Notes: generated from the sequence alone by a model not told the origin. A stretch of 64,000 nt of DNA from Microbulbifer halophilus (GCF_026183675.1 NZ_JAPIVK010000001.1:131498-195497), one strand, 5' to 3'. Counted from the first letter of the stretch, positions 1 to 7,639 are shown. Translations and numbers: made by a program.

Positions 1-40
1 CTCGGGACTCGGGACTCGGGACTCGGGACTCGGGACTCGC
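1..40. repeat. 7-bp tandem repeat, 5 copies plus a partial
   Basis: The window opens inside a direct repeat of the unit CTCGGGA, five full copies and a partial one; the array may extend to the left of the window. It resembles the CGGGTCC repeat at the end of ruvB and the GGTCAGT repeat at 8388, so short heptamer arrays recur in this genome. Confidence 0.95.
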
Positions 41-61
41 AAGATTGTGCTGTAGATCCGC

Positions 62-92
62 AGGATGGGCAAAGCGGCAGCGTACCCATCCT
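62..92. repeat. REP-like palindrome, GGATGGGCAAAGCG family
   Basis: An imperfect inverted repeat with arms AGGATGGG and CCCATCCT around a short AAAGCGGCAGCG centre. Related copies lie at 46463-46542 and 52466-52496. It sits just upstream of the response-regulator gene. Confidence 0.75.
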
Positions 93-117
93 ACATAGAG
101 GGAAAACAAAACGCGCT

Positions 118-1473
118 ATGGATAAAGTCCTGATCATCGACGACAACCCGGGTATCATCTCCGCCCTGGAGCTGTTGCTGTCCCTGCATAATATGGACAG
201 CATCAGCACCGTCACCCCCCAGGCGGGGCTGCAGCTTTTGCGGGAACATTCCGATATCGGCCTGGTTATCCAGGATATGAATTTCACCGCCGATACCACT
301 TCCGGCGAAGAGGGCCGCGAGCTGTTTTTCGCCATCCGGGAAATCGAGCCGGACATTCCAGTGATACTCCTCACTGCCTGGACCCAGCTGGAGATGGCGG
401 TGGAGCTGGTCAAGGCGGGGGCCGCCGACTATATCGGCAAACCCTGGGACGATAACAAGCTGGTAGCGACGGTAAAGAATCTGCTGGAACTGAGCGAGCT
501 GCAGATGCAACAGCGACGATCCCGGCAGGAGGCCATGCAGGCGCGGCAACAGTTGCGCGAGCAGTTTGACCTGCAGGATATCGTCTACCGCAGCGGCGCC
601 ATGCAGAAGCTGCTGGAAATGGCCACCCAGGTAGCCCGCGCCGAGGTGCCGGTGCTGATCACCGGCCCCAACGGCGCCGGCAAGGAAAAAATTGCCGATA
701 TCGTGCAGGCCAACTCGGTACTCCGCGAGGGCCCCTATCTCAAGGTCAATGTTGGCGCTCTGCCGGAGGAGCTGATGGAGGCGGAGCTCTTCGGCGCCGA
801 GGCGGGCGCCTATACCGGTGCCGGCAACCGCACGCGCCAAGGCCGTTTCGAGGCCGCCGACGGCGGTACCCTGTTTCTCGACGAGATCGGCGAACTGTCC
901 GCCAGCGGCCAGGTTAAACTGCTGCGGGTATTGCAGACCGGGGAATTCCAGCGGCTCGGCAGCAGCCAGACGCGCCGGGTCCGGGTACGCGTAATCAGCG
1001 CCACCAACAGCGACCTGCCGCAACAGATCGCCGCCGGTAATTTCCGCCAGGACCTGTTTTACCGCCTGAACGTGATAGAGCTGAAAGTGCCGGCACTGCG
1101 GGATCGCCCCGAGGATATACCGCCGCTGGCCCGCGTTTTCCTTCAGCAGGGCAGCGGTGAGACAAAACGACTCGCGCCGCAGGCCCAATCGGCATTGACG
1201 CGGTACCACTGGCCGGGCAATGTGCGCGAGCTGCAGAACAGCATGCAGCGCGCCGCCGTGCTCACCAGCGGCGACACCATCGACGCGGAGACCCTGGCCC
1301 TGCCACAGCAGGAGACCGGTGCCAGGACCGAGCTCAGTTTCGAACCCAGCCGCGAGCTGCTGGAACAGACGCTCGCCAACTGCAACGGTATCATCGCGCA
1401 GGCGGCGCGAGAGCTCGGGCTCAGCCGCCAGGCGCTCTACCGCCGGCTGGACAAACACGGCATTCCCTACTGA
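118..1473 (+). CDS. Sigma-54-dependent response regulator (NtrC family)
   Basis: A 451-residue cytoplasmic activator with three modules. Residues 1-120 form a receiver domain with acidic pair D8/D9, phospho-acceptor D53, T86 and K108. Residues about 155-385 are the AAA+ sigma-54 activation domain: Walker A 183-190 (GPNGAGKE), the sigma-54 contact loop GAYTGA at 230-235 (Tyr in place of the usual Phe), Walker B ending LFLDE at 252-256, and the arginine-finger region near FRQDLFYRLN. A Fis-type helix-turn-helix occupies about 410-448. The histidine kinase 158 bp downstream on the same strand is the obvious partner. The regulated genes are not evident in the window and may lie upstream of it. 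The nearest purine-rich stretch (AGAGGGA) is about 14 bases before the ATG, longer than usual, so the exact start is slightly uncertain. Confidence 0.93.
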   Translation: MDKVLIIDDNPGIISALELLLSLHNMDSISTVTPQAGLQLLREHSDIGLVIQDMNFTADTTSGEEGRELFFAIREIEPDIPVILLTAWTQLEMAVELVKAGAADYIGKPWDDNKLVATVKNLLELSELQMQQRRSRQEAMQARQQLREQFDLQDIVYRSGAMQKLLEMATQVARAEVPVLITGPNGAGKEKIADIVQANSVLREGPYLKVNVGALPEELMEAELFGAEAGAYTGAGNRTRQGRFEAADGGTLFLDEIGELSASGQVKLLRVLQTGEFQRLGSSQTRRVRVRVISATNSDLPQQIAAGNFRQDLFYRLNVIELKVPALRDRPEDIPPLARVFLQQGSGETKRLAPQAQSALTRYHWPGNVRELQNSMQRAAVLTSGDTIDAETLALPQQETGARTELSFEPSRELLEQTLANCNGIIAQAARELGLSRQALYRRLDKHGIPY

Positions 1474-1488
1474 CGATGCGATCTGCAG

Positions 1489-1618
1489 CCGTAGGGTGCA
1501 CCCTCCGCACCGATAGAATGCCGCATCCCCGATCAACGCCAAATGGTGCGAGGCCGCCATGGATGGCGGTCATGCAGATCACGCATGGAGCAGTTATCTG
1601 CCACGGCGCACCCTACGG
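1489..1618. repeat. 130-bp inverted-repeat element between the two-component genes
   Basis: The ends CCGTAGGGTGC and GCGCACCCTACGG are inverted copies enclosing about 105 bp with no gene. The ends match the GTAGGGTGCGC repeat family seen at 4868, 25200, 30374, 33080 and 57704. It fills almost the whole gap between response regulator and kinase, so it may be a small non-autonomous element that inserted inside an operon. Confidence 0.6.
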
Positions 1619-1631
1619 AGAATTGTGAGCA

Positions 1632-2945
1632 ATGCAGTTTAGCCTGGAAGGCCGTATCGTCGGAGTTTCGCTGCTGACGGTGTTGGTTGCCACCTCCACT
1701 CCATTTATCTTGTTGCAACTGGGGCTGGAACCAGAACTCGCCTGGAGCGGCGGCCTGCTGTTGGCAGTGCCTGTGGTACTGGCCCTGTTGCGCCCGCTCA
1801 CCGCCTCCCTCAACCGTGCAATCGCCGCCCTGGAAAGCGGTCTTCTCAATTTCCGCGATGGCGACTTTTCCATCTCGCTGGCGATACAGCGCCGCGACGA
1901 AATGGGCCGTGTTTCGCAGCTCTACAATGAAGTGGTGGAGATACTGCGGCGCGAGCGCGCCCATATCTACCAGCGCGAACTGCTGCTGGATACGGTGATA
2001 CAGAGTTCTCCCCAGGCTCTGTTGTTGCTCGACCAGAGCGAGCGCATCATCTACAGCAATACCAGCGCCCGCCACCTGCTGAACAACGGCAAACCGATAC
2101 AGGGAATGCATCTCGAGCAGATACTGCCATACTGCCCGCCGGAACTGGCGGGTGCCATTGAGCGGCGCGAGGACGGCCTTTTCAGTTACAGCGGTGACGA
2201 GGGCGCCGTTACCCAGCATGTTGGCAACAGTTATTTCGTCCTCAATGCCCACCGCCACCGGCTGGTGGTGATTCGCGAGATGACCCGCGAGCTGACCCGC
2301 GCGGAAGTGCAGGTGTGGAAAAAAGTCATTCGCCTGATCAGCCACGAACTGAACAACTCCCTCGCGCCGATTTCCTCCATGGCCCATAGCGGCAAAATGC
2401 TGGCACAACAACCGGCCAAGTCGGGAGCCCTGGAAAAAGTCTTCGACACCATCGCCGAACGCTGCCAGCACCTGACCGAGTTCACACAGGGCTACGCCCG
2501 TTTCGCCAAACTGCCGGCACCGAGTTGCGAAAAGGTGCAGTGGCGGCAACTGATCGATCAGCTGTCACCGCTGCAACAGTTCACCCTAGAGGGCGAACTG
2601 CCCGCGCGCCCGGGTTATTTCGATCCGGTGCAGATAGAACAGGCGCTGTTGAATCTGTTCAAGAACGCGGGCGAAGCCGGCAGCGACAACACGGAACTGC
2701 GAATCATCGCCGACCGTCAGGGCCAGCAACTGGTAGTACGCGACCGCGGCTGCGGTATGAGCGAGAAAGTACTGCAGCAGGCACTGCTGCCGTTCTATTC
2801 AACCAAGGCCGGAGGCATGGGACTGGGGCTGGCGCTGTGTCGGGAAATAGTCGACGCCCACGGCGGCAATATCCAGATGCACAACCGCGAGGGCGGCGGC
2901 CTGCAGATCCGGCTGTGGCTACCGTGGCCCGACAAACAGGCCTGA
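1632..2945 (+). CDS. Sensor histidine kinase with HAMP and PAS-like regions
   Basis: A 437-residue membrane kinase. Two hydrophobic segments lie at about residues 9-30 and 38-55, followed by a HAMP-like stretch (about 56-110), a PAS-like region (about 118-220) and a kinase core. The phospho-acceptor is in ISHELNNSLAPI, the N box reads NLFKNAGEA, and ATP-lid glycine motifs DRGCGMS and GMGLGLAL are intact. With almost no periplasmic loop between the two membrane segments, the signal is likely sensed within the membrane or by the cytoplasmic PAS-like part. It should phosphorylate the NtrC-type regulator encoded just upstream. A GGAG precedes the ATG by about 11 bases. Confidence 0.92.
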   Translation: MQFSLEGRIVGVSLLTVLVATSTPFILLQLGLEPELAWSGGLLLAVPVVLALLRPLTASLNRAIAALESGLLNFRDGDFSISLAIQRRDEMGRVSQLYNEVVEILRRERAHIYQRELLLDTVIQSSPQALLLLDQSERIIYSNTSARHLLNNGKPIQGMHLEQILPYCPPELAGAIERREDGLFSYSGDEGAVTQHVGNSYFVLNAHRHRLVVIREMTRELTRAEVQVWKKVIRLISHELNNSLAPISSMAHSGKMLAQQPAKSGALEKVFDTIAERCQHLTEFTQGYARFAKLPAPSCEKVQWRQLIDQLSPLQQFTLEGELPARPGYFDPVQIEQALLNLFKNAGEAGSDNTELRIIADRQGQQLVVRDRGCGMSEKVLQQALLPFYSTKAGGMGLGLALCREIVDAHGGNIQMHNREGGGLQIRLWLPWPDKQA

Positions 2946-2951
2946 GGGCAT

Positions 2952-3530
2952 CTACTCCCCCGACACAGCGTCGATCAGTAGTCCCGCTGTACGGCCCGCC
3001 CGCCGCGCCGCGTCCAGATCCCCCTGTACATGGGCCTTGACAGTGGCGCCCTCTTTCAGCAACAGCAGTGTTTCACAGATCGCCTGCGCCCGCCGGGGCG
3101 ATAGTCCGAGTGCATCCACCTGTGGCCGCACCAGTGCCGCAACCCTGCCCTTGTGTGCCGCACACGCCCTGTGTATCGGGTGCTGCCGATCGCTGTACTC
3201 GGCGCTGGCGTTAATAAAAAAACAGCCGTTAAAGGGGCTGAGTTTTTCGACCCGCCCATTGAACCAGTCGTCCAGCGCCCGGAACAGCTCGGCAACACCG
3301 CGCGAGCCGGCGGGCACACGGGCGAGCCGTTCGCCGAACCATTCCAGGTATATTTCATCGCGATGTTCCAGCGCCGCCATTACCAGCGCCTCCTTGCTCT
3401 CAAAATGGTGGTAGAGGGTTTTTTTTGCCACCCCGGACTCCTCCAGCACCCGGTTGATTCCCACAGCGTGGATACCGTGCCGATAGAACAGTGAGAGGGC
3501 GGTGCACACCAGATGCTCCCGTTTATCCAT
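2952..3530 (-). CDS. TetR/AcrR family transcriptional repressor
   Basis: A 192-residue regulator with an N-terminal TetR helix-turn-helix (about residues 8-55, including GIHAVGINRVLEESGVAKKT and YHHFESKEAL) and a helical ligand/dimer domain. The reading frame is open further upstream, but the start MDKREHL is chosen because the extra N-terminal codons would run across the divergent operator and have no family counterpart. It is divergent from the HPP membrane-protein gene, and the gap contains paired GGTAGAC/GTCTACC inverted repeats. The likely arrangement is autorepression plus control of the HPP gene; the ligand is unknown. Confidence 0.85.
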   Translation of the reverse strand: MDKREHLVCTALSLFYRHGIHAVGINRVLEESGVAKKTLYHHFESKEALVMAALEHRDEIYLEWFGERLARVPAGSRGVAELFRALDDWFNGRVEKLSPFNGCFFINASAEYSDRQHPIHRACAAHKGRVAALVRPQVDALGLSPRRAQAICETLLLLKEGATVKAHVQGDLDAARRAGRTAGLLIDAVSGE

Positions 3531-3584
3531 AGCCTTGGTTCCGTTATCGCGACAGTCGCCAGCTTGACAGCGGGATACCGACTT

Positions 3585-3613
3585 GTCTACCTTGGTAGAC
3601 AAACTGGTCTACC
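3585..3613. promoter_or_regulatory. TetR-family operator, two overlapping palindromes
   Basis: GTCTACC-TT-GGTAGAC (3585-3600) is a perfect inverted repeat, and its right arm pairs again with GTCTACC at 3607-3613 across AAACTG. The TAGAC/GTCTA core resembles known NemR/AcrR-type boxes (established for those families). It lies between the divergent TetR and HPP genes, 15 bp before the chosen HPP start, so a bound repressor would block both promoters. Confidence 0.7.
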
Positions 3614-3627
3614 TGGAGACAACAAAC

Positions 3628-4110
3628 GTGTACAAACTGTTTCGCTTCCCCCGCCCTCTAGCGGCTGCACTCAGCGCCGGCATCGGCGCCGCTCTCTGTA
3701 TCGCCACACTCAGTGGCCTGGATTCGATGGATAGGACGGGAATATGGCTGATGGCTCCCTTCGGGGCGACCATGGTGATCCTGTTCTGCCTGCCGGAGAG
3801 CCCCCTGGCACAGCCGCGCAATATCGTGCTGGGGCACTGCCTCACTGCCCTGGTAGGGGTCCTGTCGGCGTGGCTGTTCGGCGTCCACGCCTGGTCCCTG
3901 GGCTTGGCAGTCGGGCTCGCCGTTGCCCTGATGCAGGTGACCGGCACCACGCACCCGCCGGCAGGTGCCAACCCGATTCTGCTGATGCTCGGCGGGCAGG
4001 ACTGGGGCTTCCTGCTGACACCGGTCGCCGCAGGCACAGTACTGATCGTGCTATTCGGCACCCTCTACCATCGCGCGCTGGGGCAGAAATACCCCTCTCG
4101 ATGGCTGTAA
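3628..4110 (+). CDS. HPP family integral membrane protein
   Basis: A 160-residue protein with about four hydrophobic helices and the family signature THPPAGANPILLM at its centre. HPP proteins are small inner-membrane proteins; some members have been linked to nitrite transport in plastids and cyanobacteria, but the bacterial role is mostly unknown. The GTG at 3628 is chosen because GGAG lies 9 bases before it. A TTG 45 bases upstream also opens the frame but would translate the operator. It is divergent from the TetR gene and very probably under its control. Confidence 0.8.
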   Translation: MYKLFRFPRPLAAALSAGIGAALCIATLSGLDSMDRTGIWLMAPFGATMVILFCLPESPLAQPRNIVLGHCLTALVGVLSAWLFGVHAWSLGLAVGLAVALMQVTGTTHPPAGANPILLMLGGQDWGFLLTPVAAGTVLIVLFGTLYHRALGQKYPSRWL

Positions 4111-4150
4111 CCGGGCAGTCGCCCTCCCGGGGCACACCGGATCTCGCGGT

Positions 4151-4416
4151 GACCAACGAGGTCAAGCTGATCGAAATACTGTGGCCGGAGAGATACTCGG
4201 CTTCAACGAGGGGCTGGTGGTCTGGTATGCGGATACCGGTTACGACAACAACTGGGTCGGCGAGCATCCTGGCAACGCCTTTATCGGCGTTGTCGACGCG
4301 GACCAGCACACCAACACCTGGAACGACCAGAGCGGGCCATTACCCCCTGTGGGCTCAAGGTTCGCGCTGTGCAGAGTGACGACAAGTCTGTCGGCAAGGT
4401 CCTGCTCTACCGGTAA
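4151..4416 (+). pseudogene. Decayed C-terminal fragment of an M6 (immune inhibitor A-like) metallopeptidase
   Basis: Read from about 4166, the frame gives GEILGFNEGLVVWYADTGYD and DNNWVGEHPGNAFIGVVDAD, which resemble the region following the catalytic domain in M6/immune inhibitor A peptidases (recognised from memory, not searched). Near 4350 the homology moves by one base into another frame, ending GLKVRAVQSDDKSVGKVLLYR-like sequence (4350-4413) at a TAA at 4414-4416. There is no start codon context, no zinc-binding HExxH and no signal peptide. I read it as the remnant of a gene whose 5' part has been deleted up to the HPP gene and which has since frameshifted. Confidence 0.5.
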
Positions 4417-4572
4417 TCCCGGCTCCCCAACCTCAAAAAGCGGCACACACGCAGTGTGTCGCTCCCTTTTCAAAAAAACCGAACACAATCGATTCGCAAT
4501 TTCATCTGCGTCGATCTCTTGTGCCGTGAGCTAACCTGATAGGCGCATCCTGTTTCATGGAGGTGAACGACC

Positions 4573-4845
4573 GTGGACCGATACAACCGCAATATCTCGC
4601 GGCGCAGGTTTCTCAAATTGGGCGGCAGTGCCGCGGTGCTGGTGCCGCTGGCACTGATCGCGACCGATCGCGCCGCGGCCCAGGGCAAGGCAAGCAAAGA
4701 GGCCGTGCAGTACCAGGACTCGCCGAAGAACGGCGACAAATGTGTCGACTGCCAGTTTTTCACAGAGCCCGATGCCTGCCAGGTGGTGGAGGGAAAAATC
4801 AGCCCGGAGGGCTGGTGCAGTCTGTATGTGAAAAAAGCTTCCTGA
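4573..4845 (+). CDS. High-potential iron-sulfur protein (HiPIP)
   Basis: A 90-residue periplasmic electron carrier. The leader has a twin-arginine motif, SRRRFLKLGG (residues 9-18), followed by a hydrophobic stretch and an Ala-rich cleavage region near residue 36. Four cysteines at 57, 60, 69 and 82 have the C-x2-C-x8-C-x12-C spacing of HiPIPs and would hold one [4Fe-4S] cluster. The GTG start at 4573 is supported by GGAGGT eight bases upstream. Tat export fits a protein folded around its cluster before transport. It stands alone, so its redox partner is not shown by context. Confidence 0.93.
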   Translation: MDRYNRNISRRRFLKLGGSAAVLVPLALIATDRAAAQGKASKEAVQYQDSPKNGDKCVDCQFFTEPDACQVVEGKISPEGWCSLYVKKAS

Positions 4846-4867
4846 CCCCGTAATGCCGGTCAGTCGC

Positions 4868-4940
4868 AGGGGGCGCCGTGCGCACCAGCTGTGGCCTGAC
4901 ACTTCGCTCCACTCACTGGGTGCGCACGGCGCGCCCTACG
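4868..4940. repeat. REP-like inverted repeat, GTAGGGTGCGC family
   Basis: The arms AGGGGGCGCCGTGCGCACC and GGGTGCGCACGGCGCGCCCT are near-perfect inverted copies separated by about 30 bp, between the convergent HiPIP and AraC genes. The hairpin could act as a shared transcription barrier. Confidence 0.75.
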
Positions 4941-4944
4941 TATA

Positions 4945-5898
4945 TCACGCCGACTCGCGATGCTCCCCGCGAAGCTTGTTCACATCCGCCCGCGGCGGCG
5001 CGCCGAACATACGGCTGTACTCGCGGCTGAAATGGGACGGGCTCTCGTAACCCACGCGGTAGCTGGCCGAGGCGGCTTCCAGTCCTTCGCTCAACATCAG
5101 GCGCCGCGCCTCGTGCAGGCGCAGCTTCTTCTGGAACTGCAGCGGCGACATGCGGGTCACCTGCTTGAAGCTGTGGTAAAGGGACGACTCGCTCATGTTG
5201 GCCAGGCCCGCCAGATCGCCGACGCGCAGCGGCTCGGTAAAGCGGTTCTTGAGTACCGCGATCACCCGTGAGATACGGTTGGCCTGACTGTCTGCCAGTG
5301 CAAATTTTCGCATCCGCGGCCCCATCTCGCCCATCAGCGCACGGTAGAGTATTTCCCGGCGTATCAGCGGTGTCAGTATCGGCGCGTCGGCGGGTCTGTC
5401 CAGCAGTTCCACCAGGCGTGTTATCGCGTCCAGCATGTCCAGATCCATCTTCGCCTGACAGAGACCACAGGAAATCTCGGGACAGGGCATGTCCGGATCA
5501 AATGTCGGTGCCCGATCGCCCATTTCGATAACCAGGTCGGTGACTTCCTGCGGGTCCACCGACAACTTGATTGCCAGGTAGGGTTCCCTGCCCGAAGCGC
5601 CGATAACCTGGCCCAGCACGGGCAGGTGTACAGACGAGGCCAGGTAGCTCAGCGGCTCATAGACGATCTTTTTGTCCCCCAGCCGCAGTGTTTTGCTGCC
5701 CTGCACAATAAACCCCAGCGAGGGCTCGTAGACACTGGATACGCAGCTGCTGGTGGAATTGGCGCGTGCGAATCCCAGGCCGGGCAATCGGGATTCTCGC
5801 ATGCCTTCATCGGGCATCGACCGCAGCACCAGTTGAGCCAGCCGCCGACGCTCCATTTCCAGGGCCGCAGCTTGCTCTCTCTCCAAACTCTCGTTCAC
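4945..5898 (-). CDS. AraC family transcriptional regulator (AraC_N type)
   Basis: A 317-residue regulator with an AraC_N-type ligand domain (about residues 25-190, including YEPSLGFIVQGSKTLRLGDK) and a C-terminal AraC/XylS double helix-turn-helix (about 215-305, with VGDLAGLANMSESSLYHSFK and the closing YESPSHFSREYSRMFG). The start is the GTG at 5896-5898, which has GGAGGAGAGG directly upstream. The frame is open for 93 more codons to 6177, but that part has no family counterpart. A SoxR/MerR-type promoter about 335 bp upstream points at this gene, implying a long leader. The 381 bp between this gene and the next (5899-6279) hold that promoter and no gene. Confidence 0.88.
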   Translation of the reverse strand: MNESLEREQAAALEMERRRLAQLVLRSMPDEGMRESRLPGLGFARANSTSSCVSSVYEPSLGFIVQGSKTLRLGDKKIVYEPLSYLASSVHLPVLGQVIGASGREPYLAIKLSVDPQEVTDLVIEMGDRAPTFDPDMPCPEISCGLCQAKMDLDMLDAITRLVELLDRPADAPILTPLIRREILYRALMGEMGPRMRKFALADSQANRISRVIAVLKNRFTEPLRVGDLAGLANMSESSLYHSFKQVTRMSPLQFQKKLRLHEARRLMLSEGLEAASASYRVGYESPSHFSREYSRMFGAPPRADVNKLRGEHRESA

Positions 5899-6232
5899 AA
5901 CCTCTCCTCCCCCGGTTTCCCGGATCCGTGGAACGGATTTCACAACACCGCCGGGCAGGTGCACAGCAATGATGTCTTCACTTCTGGAAGGGCCAGTATA
6001 CGGAGTTTCAGGCAAGTGTCTTAGACTTTTGCAGAATTGGGCAATAAGCGTGCAGCAATATGCAATACTGACAAATGCTGCCAAACCGCCGTATACCGGG
6101 GCCCTCACCAACCAACCGGTTTCCGCCCGACCACCGCCACACCTGCATCCGTCGGTGGACTGAGTATTTTCAGCCAACCACCGTCCACAGAAATAGGCAA
6201 TCAGGGCAGATCCGGCAATAGTACCGGTGCAC

Positions 6233-6263
6233 AGGCTACAACCTCAACCAATATTGAGGTCAA
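6233..6263 (-). promoter_or_regulatory. SoxR/MerR-type promoter with 19-bp spacer and operator
   Basis: The 20-bp palindrome ACCTCAACCAATATTGAGGT at 6241-6260 has arms ACCTCAA/TTGAGGT like the known SoxR box (CCTCAA-N6-TTGAGG). Read on the minus strand, TTGACC (6258-6263) and TAGCCT (6233-6238) are separated by exactly 19 bp, the over-long spacer typical of MerR-family activated promoters. It points towards the AraC gene. No MerR/SoxR gene is present in the window. Confidence 0.7.
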
Positions 6264-6279
6264 GGGGCCCGCGGGAGCT

Positions 6280-6636
6280 TCATCCCCGGTAACGGGCTGA
6301 GGGGAACAACCGGACATAGAGGCGGGTGACAATCGACAGCGGAATACAGGTTAGGATGACCAGGATCCCCAGCAGCGCCCGCATGGAGTCACTGCCCTCC
6401 TCGTTCCTCTCGTCCTTGTCCGAGAGATAGGCGTTGTAACAGTGACAGGGTCCGTCGATGGGCAGGAAGGTGAAATCGATGACCCGCTCCATGGTCCGCC
6501 AGTAGGGACGGAGGGGCGTCTCTTCCACATGGGAGAAGTAACCGGTGCGCGCGGAGATAGTGGCGTCGGGGTTGCCCCCGGCGATTGCGTTGCCCAGCTG
6601 GTCGATGGCTACCAGTACGCCGCCTATCCAGCTCAC
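6280..6636 (-). CDS. Small membrane protein of unknown function
   Basis: A 118-residue protein beginning MSWIGGVLVAIDQLGNAIAG from a GTG with GGGAGAG upstream. The middle is polar and has a Cys-His-Cys group (PCHCYNAYLSDKDERNEE), and the C-terminus has one clear membrane helix (MRALLGILVILTCIPLSIV) followed by a basic tail. I recognise the general look of this family in Gammaproteobacteria but know of no function. It lies alone between the VOC gene and the SoxR-type promoter. Confidence 0.6.
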   Translation of the reverse strand: MSWIGGVLVAIDQLGNAIAGGNPDATISARTGYFSHVEETPLRPYWRTMERVIDFTFLPIDGPCHCYNAYLSDKDERNEEGSDSMRALLGILVILTCIPLSIVTRLYVRLFPSARYRG

Positions 6637-6691
6637 AGTCTGTCTCTCCCGTGGCCCGCAGCCGTTGTCGAGCAGGGAGCATGCTTTCGGG

Positions 6692-7084
6692 TCAATGTGG
6701 CAGATTCATTTGCCAGGAGACGCCAAAGCGATCGTTCAGCCAGCCGAAGCGGCGGCTGAAGCCGTAATCGTCCAGCGGCATCAGCACGGCGCCGCCTTCA
6801 GCCAGTTGCCCGAACAGCTGCTCCAGCTCCCCTTCCGATTCGCAGTCGACAAAGATCGAGATAGAGGGAGTAAAACCGAAATCGTGCTTTGCCGGGCTGT
6901 CGATACAGAGAAACTCCTGGCCGGCCAGTGAAAATCGCGCCTGTTTGACAGAACCTTCCTCTCCCGGCTCGCCGGGGCCATACTTTTCCACTTCCAGAAT
7001 TTCCGCGCCCGGGAATACCGACGTGTAGAGATCCATCGCCGCCTCCGCATCGCCGTCAAACATCAGGTGTGTTCTGGTTTTCAT
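6692..7084 (-). CDS. VOC family protein (PhnB/glyoxalase-like)
   Basis: A 130-residue single-domain protein beginning MKTRTHLMFDGDAEAAMDLY, with the beta-alpha-beta-beta-beta pattern of the vicinal-oxygen-chelate fold and the PhnB-like ending FGWLNDRFGVSWQMNLP. Members are metal-dependent lyases, dioxygenases or antibiotic-binding proteins; nothing here fixes the substrate. The ATG at 7082-7084 has GAGGAGGAT upstream and overlaps by ATGA the stop of a short upstream frame (7081-7323), which hints at coupling. Confidence 0.85.
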   Translation of the reverse strand: MKTRTHLMFDGDAEAAMDLYTSVFPGAEILEVEKYGPGEPGEEGSVKQARFSLAGQEFLCIDSPAKHDFGFTPSISIFVDCESEGELEQLFGQLAEGGAVLMPLDDYGFSRRFGWLNDRFGVSWQMNLPH

Positions 7085-7323
7085 TGTCGATCCTCCTCGA
7101 TCGCGAACGTCGGTTTCGATCCTCTCACACAGCACTTCCCGTACACCCGGTTTTCCTGTGGCAGGATATCGTACCTCATTACGCACTCAATCGGGGAAGC
7201 GGCATGATAACCGCAGGCCACCACCGGCTCGATGAGCGGCAATGCCTGCGGCGTTTTGCCATCAACCTTTTGCGCTGGCGGCCGAACGGCAGCGCAGGTT
7301 GGGGAAGTAGACTCCGCACTCAT
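7081..7323 (-). CDS. Possible Cys-rich short gene or frameshifted tail of the lipoprotein upstream
   Basis: An 80-codon frame whose second half reads like protein rather than shadow (ACGYHAASPIECVMRYDILP, then ENRVYGKCC) and whose stop overlaps the VOC start codon by ATGA. Its first 60 bp overlap the end of the lipoprotein gene at 7262-7639 in another frame. Either it is a small overlapping gene, or the lipoprotein once continued into this frame and has lost it by a frameshift near 7290. No good ribosome site precedes the ATG at 7323, which favours the second reading. Confidence 0.3.
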   Translation of the reverse strand: MSAESTSPTCAAVRPPAQKVDGKTPQALPLIEPVVACGYHAASPIECVMRYDILPQENRVYGKCCVRGSKPTFAIEEDRQ

Positions 7324-7639
7324 CCCCGCCGGGACAGTCCGAATCGACCACCTTCGGTTCCGCTCCCAGCGGGCAGATCTCGGCGCGGCTGTCGCTGCAC
7401 CAGTTGCCGGTATCCAGTTGGTAGCAGGCTGCGTAGTCCATGGGACACTCGGCGAGAGCCATGAATTCTGTATCGCCGGCCAGGCAGTGGCGTGGGAAAG
7501 CCTGCAGGTCGGCCAGCGGCACGCTGCGCTGGGTGTGGAGCGGGGGCGTACCGCGCAGGTCACCCCAGAAACCGTCCAGGCCGGCGCAACCGCCTAGCAG
7601 GCCGGCGAGTGTGAGGATGAGTGCAAGTTTACCTTTCAT
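7262..7639 (-). CDS. Cysteine-rich lipoprotein of unknown function
   Basis: A 125-residue protein starting MKGKLALILTLAGLLGGCAG: a lipoprotein signal peptide with lipobox LGGC and lipidated Cys18. The mature part is small and contains about eight more cysteines (HCLAGD, ECPMDYAACYQ, WCSDSRAEICP, DCPGGDECG, RCRS), suggesting disulfides in the periplasm or outer membrane. It starts inside the last codons of another Cys-containing lipoprotein gene, so the two are probably co-translated. Its own C-terminus may have been altered by a frameshift (see the frame at 7081-7323). Confidence 0.65.
   Translation of the reverse strand: MKGKLALILTLAGLLGGCAGLDGFWGDLRGTPPLHTQRSVPLADLQAFPRHCLAGDTEFMALAECPMDYAACYQLDTGNWCSDSRAEICPLGAEPKVVDSDCPGGDECGVYFPNLRCRSAASAKG

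Noticed and set aside
5899-6177. Ninety-three extra N-terminal codons on the AraC regulator
   Set aside because: They have no family counterpart, while the GTG at 5898 has GGAGGAGAGG directly upstream.
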